The notes under the pieces were generated by a model. That model was not told where the DNA came from. It did no database searches and saw only the letters and a list, made by a program, of their open reading frames with translations. DNA of 7,635 nt from assembly GCA_913009675.1 (NCBI GenBank), contig CAJVXD010000052.1:1-7635 (forward strand), given 5' to 3'. Below, piece by piece: positions 1 to 5,563 of this stretch; positions within the stretch are counted from its first letter, which is position 1; every line of letters starts with the position of its first letter. The position numbers were made by a program, and so were the translations under genes. The DNA is from an uncultured bacterium (GTDB taxonomy: Bacteria > Omnitrophota > Gorgyraeia > Gorgyraeales > Gorgyraeaceae).

Positions 1-73
1 TGCGATGGTTGTTGTCAGTGTCTGTTAACCTGGAACCTGCGATTGATAGATGTTATTTTATTATTTTTTTTTT
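1..73. other. Non-genomic sequence left of the adapter
   Basis: This stretch lies outside the P7 adapter that begins at 74, so it cannot be contiguous with the genome on the right. It ends in a T-rich run (about 57-73). That fits the reverse complement of a read that ran past the adapter end into A-rich and low-quality bases. I see no gene or RNA in it. Its origin beyond this is unknown. Confidence 0.8.
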
Positions 74-139
74 CAAGCAGAAGACGGCATACGAGATATA
101 TCAGTGTGACTGGAGTTCAGACGTGTGCTCTTCCGATCT
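74..139 (+). other. Illumina TruSeq P7/index adapter (left, untrimmed)
   Basis: The sequence reads as the 24-nt P7 flow-cell oligo (74-97), an 8-nt index atatcagt (98-105), and the 34-nt TruSeq read-2 primer ending in ctcttccgatct (106-139). It is a library construct, not DNA of the organism. Genomic sequence starts at about 140. Positions 81-139 form a perfect 59-bp inverted repeat with 7577-7635, which automated tools could mistake for terminal inverted repeats. Confidence 0.99.
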
Positions 140-141
140 AA

Positions 142-2199
142 GAACGAATTGGCGAAAAATCCCTTATCCCGGTAAAGGATTATAAGAAAAAATCGGTTGA
201 ATTTTGGGAGCTTGCAGGGGAAGAAGAGGAGCTCTGTTTTTTGGTGGATAAGGTGAATGAATTTAAGGCTCAGATTGAATCCTCAAAGGAGTTATCCAGC
301 CAAGATAGAAAATTCCCCTATAATAACATTGCAGTCTTAGTAAGAAAGAGGGCCTTGATCCTGAAGGTCATAGATAAATTCCTGCAGGCCGGCATCCCTT
401 ATGCAACTGACGGAAAAGAGGACATACGGCAGGAGCCGCGTGTCAGACAGATGTTAGACGTATTAGAACTTGCAAGCCTTGAGCCTGAGAATTATGAAGA
501 TAGAGACAGGTTCCTTTATAATATCCTGACATCAGATTATTTTGCGATACCACATAAGGATATATTGCGATTTATTGGAAAGATCATTAAGAAAAAAAGA
601 GACAGGCAAAATGTAACACTCCTTTCTGAATTCTTTAGTGCGGGAAATTTAACGGATGGCCTTAAAAATGCAGCTAGGATAATAAAGAAACTTTTAGAGA
701 GTGCGCCTTATAAACCAGTGCATACAGTTTTGATGGAATACATAAAAGAGGCAGGTGTATTTAAATTTATATTAAGGAAATATGATAAGGACGATGTCCT
801 GAGGATCAGGGAATTAAGAGGGCTGGCATCATTCGTAAACATGCTGAAGGATTCCGATTTTTCAAATCCGGGGTTGAGTTTAAGGGATTTTGTAGATGAG
901 ATAAGGACTCGCAATGAACACAATCTCCCTGTTCGGGGAGAACTGGTTACACTGACCCAGAATGGGGTAAGGATCTTTACTGCACATGGCTCAAAGGGCC
1001 ATGAGTTCCACAGCGTAGTTATCCCGTTTTGCCTGCAGGATAAAAGCTGGCCAATAAAAGCGATGCCTGATTTAATACCTCTCCCCCCGGATTTATTGAA
1101 GACGATTGAAAAGGTGGATAGTAAGGAAAGGGTTAGAGAGTTAAGATTCTATGATGAGACAAGGCTTTTCTATGTAGCCATAAGCCGCGCAAAAAGCAAT
1201 GTTCTTTTTACATCGAGTCCGCAGGAGAATGAGATATCTAGTTCATTTTTGCATCATCTGGGCATTGAGGGCAAAACGCAGACAAGAAGCGAAGAAGGCA
1301 TACTGGTTGGATCATTGGAAAAGACAGAGAGATTAGATCCATTCATAGGAACAGAAGAGGTCTTAAGGGACCTCGTAAAGGATATGACATTGAACCCTAC
1401 CAGTTTAAATAACTATCTGAGATGCAAGAGGGCCTTTTTATACGACAATCTCCTTATGCTGCCTGCTGCAAAAAGACAGAGTCTTATATTCGGAAATGCT
1501 GTCCATAGGGGCCTTGAAGGGTTGTATAGGCACTATATGAGGACTGATAGATTCCCTGATTTTCAATTTTTCAAAGAGAGGTTTTTAGAGGCATTGAGAT
1601 TCCAGGGGCCTGAGAAGTCACTAGAACTCCGTTGTATAGAGCAGTTTGATGAGCTGAAAAGATATTTTAGTAAGATCTCCTCAAATCCCGTGAAGCCGCT
1701 CGGGCTTGAGAACAGGATGTCTGTAGATATAGATGGGATTATTTTTACCGGTAAGTATGATAAGCTGGAGATGGAAGACGAGAAGGATAGATTGGTGAGG
1801 GTCATGGACTATAAGACCGGCCAGCCAAGGAGGCACGCAATCGGTATTTTTGCCTGTAAGGGTTTAGAAGATGAATCATGTGACGGCTATCTTAGGCAGC
1901 TCGCATGCTATAAACTTTTATTTGAAAGGGATAAGACGCGGCCAGACAAGGGCCTTTTAGTCAGTCATGGAGTCCTTGTATTTGTGGAGCCGGCTAAGGA
2001 AGAGATTAGAAAATACGGCATAAAAAAAGGCGAACCAACAGAATTCAAGGTTGAACTCAAGGATGATATAGTAGATGAGATGCTCGGTATAATAAAGGAT
2101 GTCTGGAGAGGGATACAGGGTTTAGATTTTAAGAAATTGCCAGAGCGGGATAAGAAGAAATGCGACTGGTGTGATTTTGACCATATCTGCTGGGGATAG
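142..2199 (+). CDS. UvrD/Rep helicase-RecB-like nuclease fusion, 5' truncated
   Basis: This is the C-terminal part (685 codons visible) of a superfamily 1 DNA helicase with a nuclease domain, likely acting in double-strand-end resection or repair in the cytoplasm. The reading frame is open from the adapter junction, so TTG at 241 is internal, not a start. ATPase motifs I-III are missing because they lie upstream of the cut. Visible helicase elements, numbered from nt 142, are the IAVLVR strand (63-68) with GIPY (84-87), motif V with TAHGSKGHEF (about 275-293), and motif VI FYVAISRAK (about 343-351). The RecB-like nuclease follows: GNAVHRGLE with His455, Asp540, the D-Y-K triad Asp556/Lys558, and QLACY (586-590). 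Cys428 plus the terminal C-x2-C-x5-C (674, 677, 683) match the AddB-type 4Fe-4S staple pattern. The architecture recalls AddAB/AdnAB subunits, but I cannot assign which. The next gene starts 14 nt downstream. Confidence 0.9.
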   Translation, partial: ERIGEKSLIPVKDYKKKSVEFWELAGEEEELCFLVDKVNEFKAQIESSKELSSQDRKFPYNNIAVLVRKRALILKVIDKFLQAGIPYATDGKEDIRQEPRVRQMLDVLELASLEPENYEDRDRFLYNILTSDYFAIPHKDILRFIGKIIKKKRDRQNVTLLSEFFSAGNLTDGLKNAARIIKKLLESAPYKPVHTVLMEYIKEAGVFKFILRKYDKDDVLRIRELRGLASFVNMLKDSDFSNPGLSLRDFVDEIRTRNEHNLPVRGELVTLTQNGVRIFTAHGSKGHEFHSVVIPFCLQDKSWPIKAMPDLIPLPPDLLKTIEKVDSKERVRELRFYDETRLFYVAISRAKSNVLFTSSPQENEISSSFLHHLGIEGKTQTRSEEGILVGSLEKTERLDPFIGTEEVLRDLVKDMTLNPTSLNNYLRCKRAFLYDNLLMLPAAKRQSLIFGNAVHRGLEGLYRHYMRTDRFPDFQFFKERFLEALRFQGPEKSLELRCIEQFDELKRYFSKISSNPVKPLGLENRMSVDIDGIIFTGKYDKLEMEDEKDRLVRVMDYKTGQPRRHAIGIFACKGLEDESCDGYLRQLACYKLLFERDKTRPDKGLLVSHGVLVFVEPAKEEIRKYGIKKGEPTEFKVELKDDIVDEMLGIIKDVWRGIQGLDFKKLPERDKKKCDWCDFDHICWG

Positions 2200-2213
2200 A
2201 GACAGGAGGGCTT

Positions 2214-2807
2214 ATGAACAAGGCTATTTTTTATACAACTATCATTTTTTTAACAATGGCCTTTTCGTTTTCAGGCTGCAATATTGTGCCAAAATCAGTC
2301 CAGTATCAAAAAGAGGAAGAAGGCCTTCTAGGCAGTACTGATATTGTCAATCCTGTTGTGGAAGAGATTCAGGTAGTCCTTGCCGGTCTTGGCTATGAGG
2401 TCCCTTCTAAAGATGGCAGGATGGGACAGAAAACACGCTCCGCAATAAAAGAGTTTCAGGGATCTATAGGGGTTAGAGCTACAGGTTACATAGATAAGGC
2501 TACCTTGATGCAGATAGATGATATAAGGAGGGCCAATGATGAAGGCAAGCTGAAAGGAAATTACAAGATAAGGGTTAGGAAGGCCTATTCAGGAGAAGGA
2601 AATATCTTGAAGCCCGAAACCATGGTGACTACTAGAAGGATACAGACAGCTTTAAAGAATGCAGGTTTTGACCCGGGTACGATTGATGGTAAAATGGGTC
2701 CCAGGACAGAGCAGGCGATAAAGGAATTCCAGAGGACAAAGGGACTTAAGATAGATGGCAAGGTAGGTCCTCAAACATGGGCTAAACTTAGCAAATATTT
2801 AATCTAA
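2214..2807 (+). CDS. Lipoprotein with two peptidoglycan-binding domains
   Basis: The protein has 197 aa. An N-terminal signal of about 18 hydrophobic residues ends in F-S-G-Cys22, a slightly atypical lipobox, so it is probably lipid-anchored in the envelope. Two PG_binding_1-like repeats follow, at about 50-103 and 140-197. Each has the typical pattern: a helix with a Q-x2-L core, then DG.MG..T..AI..FQ (second copy DGKMGPRTEQAIKEFQ), then a final hydrophobic helix. The second copy ends in the classic GKVGPQTWAKL. No catalytic domain is present, so the role is probably anchoring to, or sensing, peptidoglycan. The SD AGGAGG (2204-2209) sits 4 nt before ATG. The gene lies 14 nt after the helicase-nuclease stop and is probably co-transcribed with it, although no functional link is obvious. 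No convincing terminator follows it. Confidence 0.9.
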   Translation: MNKAIFYTTIIFLTMAFSFSGCNIVPKSVQYQKEEEGLLGSTDIVNPVVEEIQVVLAGLGYEVPSKDGRMGQKTRSAIKEFQGSIGVRATGYIDKATLMQIDDIRRANDEGKLKGNYKIRVRKAYSGEGNILKPETMVTTRRIQTALKNAGFDPGTIDGKMGPRTEQAIKEFQRTKGLKIDGKVGPQTWAKLSKYLI

Positions 2808-2839
2808 CAAACTCCCTTATGCATAAAAAAGTTAAGATA

Positions 2840-2868
2840 TTGACAAATGTTATTTTCCGTGGTATAAA
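2840..2868 (+). promoter_or_regulatory. Sigma70-type promoter
   Basis: A perfect -35 box TTGACA (2840-2845) is separated by exactly 17 bp from a -10 box TATAAA (2863-2868, 5 of 6 to consensus). It lies in the intergenic gap 102 bp long and is oriented toward the 74-aa membrane protein. The predicted transcript start, about 2875, leaves a leader of roughly 35 nt. This is the clearest promoter in the window and separates the preceding two genes from the next one. Confidence 0.75.
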
Positions 2869-2909
2869 AAACTAATCAATAGAAAATTATTGGAAGGAGG
2901 GAGAAAGTA

Positions 2910-3134
2910 ATGGGAAAATATATTACAGTGCTTGGCGGCATTATCAGTATCATCATAGGGGTATGGGGTATAGCGGCCTGGTGGTGGTCATTTGTTGACC
3001 TCTTAAAGGGGTCAGTGCCAGCTATACTTGTGCTTGGCGGGCTTGCAGCATTCTTTGCAGGAGTGAGCGAGGTCAAGGATGCCATGCAGGCAAAAAAGGA
3101 AGAGGCAAAGAATAAAAAGGAAGAGAAGAAATAG
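2910..3134 (+). CDS. Small two-helix membrane protein with charged tail
   Basis: The protein has 74 aa and I do not recognise a family. Two hydrophobic segments (about 5-28, containing a WWW run at 24-26, and about 36-52) are joined by a short loop with Asp30 and Lys33. The C-terminal tail from residue 54 is almost entirely Lys/Glu/Ala, probably helical and cytoplasmic. The SD AAGGAGG (2894-2900) is strong with 9-nt spacing. A near-consensus promoter lies directly upstream and a hairpin directly downstream, so it appears to be a single-gene, well-expressed transcription unit. Good signals on both sides argue that this short ORF is real. Size and topology resemble many small stress or envelope proteins, but no function can be assigned. 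Confidence 0.8.
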   Translation: MGKYITVLGGIISIIIGVWGIAAWWWSFVDLLKGSVPAILVLGGLAAFFAGVSEVKDAMQAKKEEAKNKKEEKK

Positions 3135-3157
3135 AAGGGGCTGAATCGACACTAACA

Positions 3158-3202
3158 AACTTGAATAGGTCCATATTCGATATATGGGCCTATTCAAGTT
3201 TT
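3158..3202. terminator. Hairpin terminator, probably after the 74-aa gene
   Basis: A 19-bp inverted repeat (3158-3176 with 3182-3200) has a 5-nt loop. All pairs are Watson-Crick except one that would be a G-U wobble in RNA. The stem is followed by only four T residues in total (3199-3202), so the U-tract is weak for an intrinsic terminator. The stem is long enough to stop or stabilise the upstream message. It starts 24 nt after the stop codon of the small membrane protein. Confidence 0.6.
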
Positions 3203-3217
3203 GGAGTGGGATAAGAT

Positions 3218-3268
3218 ATGAATTATTTCAAAACAGGCATGTTGTTGATTCTCTGCAGGAGAGGGTAA
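3218..3268 (+). CDS. Possible 16-codon leader ORF 1 upstream of moxR
   Basis: ATG at 3218 opens a 16-codon frame, MNYFKTGMLLILCRRG, ending at TAA 3266-3268. It is preceded by GGAGTGGG (3203-3210) at SD distance. The product is partly hydrophobic and resembles nothing I know. It could be a leader peptide, a remnant of a gene, or chance. Its main interest is that its 3' end overlaps the SD-like sequence of a second tiny ORF. Confidence 0.25.
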   Translation: MNYFKTGMLLILCRRG

Positions 3269-3273
3269 GAAGA

Positions 3274-3336
3274 TTGAAAAAATATAAAATTATAATTGCT
3301 CAACTTCACACTTTTGTGTGTGTCAGGAAAGTCTGA
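3274..3336 (+). CDS. Possible 20-codon leader ORF 2 upstream of moxR
   Basis: TTG at 3274 follows AGGAGAGGG (3257-3265) by 8 nt and opens a 20-codon basic, hydrophobic frame (KKYKIIIAQLHTFVCVRKV after the start). It stops at TGA 3334-3336, 4 nt before the moxR SD. The position would allow coupling to moxR translation and remodelling of the hairpin at 3302-3340. Only spacing and SD-like bases support it, so it may be chance. Confidence 0.2.
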   Translation: MKKYKIIIAQLHTFVCVRKV

Positions 3337-3350
3337 AGTTAAGGAGGAGG
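3302..3350 (+). promoter_or_regulatory. Hairpin abutting the strong moxR Shine-Dalgarno
   Basis: AACTTCA (3302-3308) can pair with TGAAGTT (3334-3340), enclosing a small inner hairpin CAC-TTTT-GTG (3309-3318). The 3' arm directly touches the extended SD AAGGAGGAGG (3341-3350), which lies 5 nt before ATG 3356. The SD decides the moxR start. The adjacent stem may affect ribosome access, but that is inference. Confidence 0.4.
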
Positions 3351-3355
3351 TAGAT

Positions 3356-4363
3356 ATGCCGGATTTTAGTCCTAAGTATGGCCAGAATATAAAAGAGATA
3401 AACGATAAGGTAAAAGAGGCCAGCCTGTTCGTACAGCAGTTAAGTGCTGAGTTGTCCAAAGTGATAGTCGGCCAGAGATATTTAATAGACAGACTTTTTA
3501 TAGCACTTCTGGCGAACGGTCATATATTGATAGAAGGCGTGCCTGGATTGGCAAAGACCCTGGCAGTTAAAACACTTTCAAGCTGCATCCAGACTAAATT
3601 CCAGCGGATTCAGTTTACCCCCGATCTATTGCCTGCAGACTTAATAGGTACCCTTGTATACAATCCAAAAGACGGAAATTTTACGACAAAGAAAGGTCCC
3701 ATCTTTTCTAATCTGATACTTGCCGATGAGATAAACAGGGCCCCGGCAAAGGTGCAGAGTGCACTCTTGGAAGCGATGCAGGAGAGGCAGGTTACTATCG
3801 GAGAAGGTACCTTCAGCCTCCAGGACCCGTTTTTAGTACTCGCTACCCAGAATCCTATTGAACAGGAAGGCACATATCCTCTTCCAGAGGCGCAGGTGGA
3901 TCGTTTTATGTTAAAGATAAAGATAGGGTATCCCGATAAAAAGGAAGAGAAAGAGATTATGGAACGTATGGCAGGCCATGACCCCGTTGATGTGGCCGCA
4001 GTAGTTACCCCGGACGATATTATGAAGGCACGGGGGATAGTCAATGAGATTTACATGGACGAAAAGATTAAAGACTATATAGTGGATTTAATATATGCTA
4101 CCAGGACCCCTGAAGAATATAAGCTGGATATAAAGAATTTTATAGCCTATGGGGCTTCTCCCAGGGCCTCTATATATTTAAAGATAGCCAGTAAGGCGCA
4201 TGCATTTATCCGGGGCAGAGGCTATGTAACCCCTGAAGATATAAAGGCGGTTGGCATGGATATCCTGCGTCATCGTATTATTGTCACATACGAGGCAGAG
4301 GCCGAAGAGATGACCAGTGAGGATATAGTAAAAAAGGTCTTTGACGAGATAGAGGTCCCATAA
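3356..4363 (+). CDS. moxR: MoxR-family AAA+ ATPase
   Basis: The protein has 335 aa, normal for the family. MoxR ATPases are cytoplasmic chaperone-like AAA+ proteins that act with vWA-domain and membrane partners in maturation or envelope stress functions. Visible motifs are Walker A GVPGLAKT (61-68), Walker B LADEINR (122-128) followed by the MoxR-typical APAKVQSALLEAMQE, sensor 1 ATQNP (163-167) leading into GTYPLPEAQVDRF, and sensor 2 ASPRA (267-271). All catalytic residues are intact. I chose ATG 3356 because AAGGAGGAGG lies 5 nt upstream. The upstream in-frame ATG at 3296 lacks an SD and adds an unconserved, Cys-containing extension. It is the first main gene of the operon, and DUF58 follows after a 65-bp gap filled by a repeat. 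Confidence 0.97.
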   Translation: MPDFSPKYGQNIKEINDKVKEASLFVQQLSAELSKVIVGQRYLIDRLFIALLANGHILIEGVPGLAKTLAVKTLSSCIQTKFQRIQFTPDLLPADLIGTLVYNPKDGNFTTKKGPIFSNLILADEINRAPAKVQSALLEAMQERQVTIGEGTFSLQDPFLVLATQNPIEQEGTYPLPEAQVDRFMLKIKIGYPDKKEEKEIMERMAGHDPVDVAAVVTPDDIMKARGIVNEIYMDEKIKDYIVDLIYATRTPEEYKLDIKNFIAYGASPRASIYLKIASKAHAFIRGRGYVTPEDIKAVGMDILRHRIIVTYEAEAEEMTSEDIVKKVFDEIEVP

Positions 4364-4365
4364 TC

Positions 4366-4416
4366 AGTTCATAGCTCATAGCTAATAAGGGGTCTATGAG
4401 CCATGAGCTATGAACT
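4366..4416. repeat. REP-like palindromic repeat between moxR and DUF58 gene
   Basis: The arms agttcatagctcatagct (4366-4383) and agccatgagctatgaact (4399-4416) pair over 18 bp with one mismatch around a 15-nt loop. The whole gap (4364-4428) is built from repeated CTATGA/TCATAG-type words, and they continue past the right arm to the DUF58 start codon. The pattern fits a dispersed intergenic palindrome, but only one copy is visible here. It has no T-tract, so it is probably not an intrinsic terminator. It could attenuate or stabilise the operon message. Confidence 0.75.
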
Positions 4417-4428
4417 ATGAGCTAAGCT

Positions 4429-5307
4429 ATGATCCCTAAAGAGATTCTCAAGAAGGTCAGGCAGATCGAGATTCGCACCGGCAGGCTCGTGAACGCTGTC
4501 TTTGCCGGAAGGTATGAATCTGTTTTTAAGGGCCGCGGTATGGAATTTCATGAGGTGCGGGAATATGTACCGGGTGACGATATACGCTCTATAGACTGGA
4601 ACGTAACTGCCCGCACAGGACACCCCTTTGTCAAAAAATTCATCGAAGAAAGAGAACTGACGGTTTTATTGATGGCCGATGTAAGCGGCTCAGGATATTT
4701 TGGCTCAAGGGATAAGATGAAATCAGAGGTGATGGCAGAGATAGGTGCCTTACTTGCCTTTAGCGCCATAAAGAATAACGATAAGGTAGGGCTTTTGCTT
4801 TTTACAGATGGCGCGGAAAAATTTATAGCCCCAAAGAAAGGCAGGCCGCATGTCCTGAGGGTCATAAGGGAGCTTTTGTATTATAAACCGAGGGGCAGGA
4901 AAACTAGCATAAACTCTGCCTTGGAATATCTTGCAAAGGTCCTTAAGAAAAAGGCTGTTGTTTTTTTGATATCAGATTTTATGGATTCTGGCTATGAACG
5001 CTCCCTGCGGATTTTGAATAAACGCCACGATATTATAGCGATCTCTATCTCTGACCCCAGGGAAGGGGAACTTCCTGATGTAGGGCTCTTGGAATTTGAA
5101 GACGCGGAGACAGGAGAAACTGTTTATCTGGATACGAGCGACAGATTTTTGAGAAGCGAGATTAAAAAGCGCAGGTCCTCTTTTATAGAAAGCCGTAATA
5201 GGGCCTTCAGGTCAATGGGCCTCGATGCAGTGGAAATATCCACAGACAGGCCCTATGTGAAACCGCTTATACTTTTTTTCAGGATGCGCGCTAAAAGATT
5301 TAGATGA
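4429..5307 (+). CDS. DUF58 protein (vWA-like fold), MoxR partner
   Basis: The protein has 292 aa, usual for DUF58 members encoded next to MoxR. The family signature FKGRGMEF (33-40), REYVPGDD (44-51) and R-S-I-D-W (53-57) is complete. A MIDAS-like D-V-S-G-S (84-88) starts a vWA-like fold, so metal-dependent partner binding is plausible. Later strands include LLFTDG and AVVFLISDF. No signal peptide or clear membrane helix is seen, which suggests a cytoplasmic or peripheral protein. The start at ATG 4429 matches the usual family N-terminus (MIPKEILKKV), and an in-frame TAA at 4423-4425 rules out anything earlier. No SD is visible because repeat DNA occupies the space upstream. The stop overlaps the next start as ATGA (5304-5307). 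Confidence 0.96.
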   Translation: MIPKEILKKVRQIEIRTGRLVNAVFAGRYESVFKGRGMEFHEVREYVPGDDIRSIDWNVTARTGHPFVKKFIEERELTVLLMADVSGSGYFGSRDKMKSEVMAEIGALLAFSAIKNNDKVGLLLFTDGAEKFIAPKKGRPHVLRVIRELLYYKPRGRKTSINSALEYLAKVLKKKAVVFLISDFMDSGYERSLRILNKRHDIIAISISDPREGELPDVGLLEFEDAETGETVYLDTSDRFLRSEIKKRRSSFIESRNRAFRSMGLDAVEISTDRPYVKPLILFFRMRAKRFR

Positions 5308-5504
5308 AAAAACTCTACACCGCATTCGCTGCTGTCTTCTGGCTCGGCATGATGGGGCTTTTGTTTCAAAGAGAAGTCTTCCCATCTATTATCGTTACTA
5401 ATCCCGCAGGATATAAGATAGAACTTTCGAAGGATTATCCTATCCGCCAATCATGGATGGGGATATATTTTAAGGATAACAAAATTAAGGGTTATGAAGT
5501 ATAG
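5304..5504 (+). CDS. Small membrane-anchored protein, possibly truncated
   Basis: The protein has 66 aa and no family I can name with confidence. One hydrophobic N-terminal segment (about 4-21) is followed by about 45 residues that would be periplasmic, ending SWMGIYFKDNKIKGYEV. Translation is probably coupled to DUF58 through the ATGA overlap, which supports it being real. The SWMGIYFKDNKI stretch reads like the beginning of a longer extracytoplasmic domain rather than a natural end, so the gene may be the surviving 5' part of a larger gene. That is inference. Reading through the TAG does not reveal more domain-like sequence before the next stop. No frameshift candidate stands out. Confidence 0.65.
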   Translation: MKKLYTAFAAVFWLGMMGLLFQREVFPSIIVTNPAGYKIELSKDYPIRQSWMGIYFKDNKIKGYEV

Positions 5505-5513
5505 GTGATTTAT

Positions 5514-5530
5514 CCGAGACCGAATCTCGG
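5514..5530. repeat. Short hairpin in the gap before the SurA-like gene
   Basis: CCGAGA (5514-5519) and TCTCGG (5525-5530) form a perfect 6-bp stem with a 5-nt loop, 9 nt after the stop of the 66-aa gene. The following bases (cttcttt) are only mildly T-rich. It may be a weak attenuator or RNA-processing site, or a scar where the end of the preceding gene was lost. Confidence 0.4.
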
Positions 5531-5563
5531 CTTCTTTGAAAGAGATGGGGGAGGTAGATGGCT

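Noticed and set aside
1..40. Short resemblance of the first bases to M13 phage gene VIII
   Set aside because: It rests on memory of about 15 bases, lies outside the adapter, and does not continue. It is not enough to call.
241..243. TTG at 241 as start of the helicase gene
   Set aside because: The frame is open upstream to the adapter junction at 140 and the encoded residues continue the domain. The gene is truncated, not started here.
3274..3296. Promoter from TTGAAA (3274-3279) and TATAAT (3291-3296) before moxR
   Set aside because: The spacer is only 11 bp, too short for sigma70. TATAAT alone remains a possible -10, but no good -35 is found at 17 bp.
3296..3355. moxR start at ATG 3296
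   Set aside because: It has no SD and gives an atypical N-terminal extension. ATG 3356 has AAGGAGGAGG at good spacing.
3610..4044. 144-aa minus-strand ORF inside moxR
   Set aside because: It is antisense to a fully conserved MoxR coding region, with no SD or recognisable domain.
4366..4416. CRISPR array
   Set aside because: The repeated words are short, contiguous and palindromic, with no spacers of regular length.
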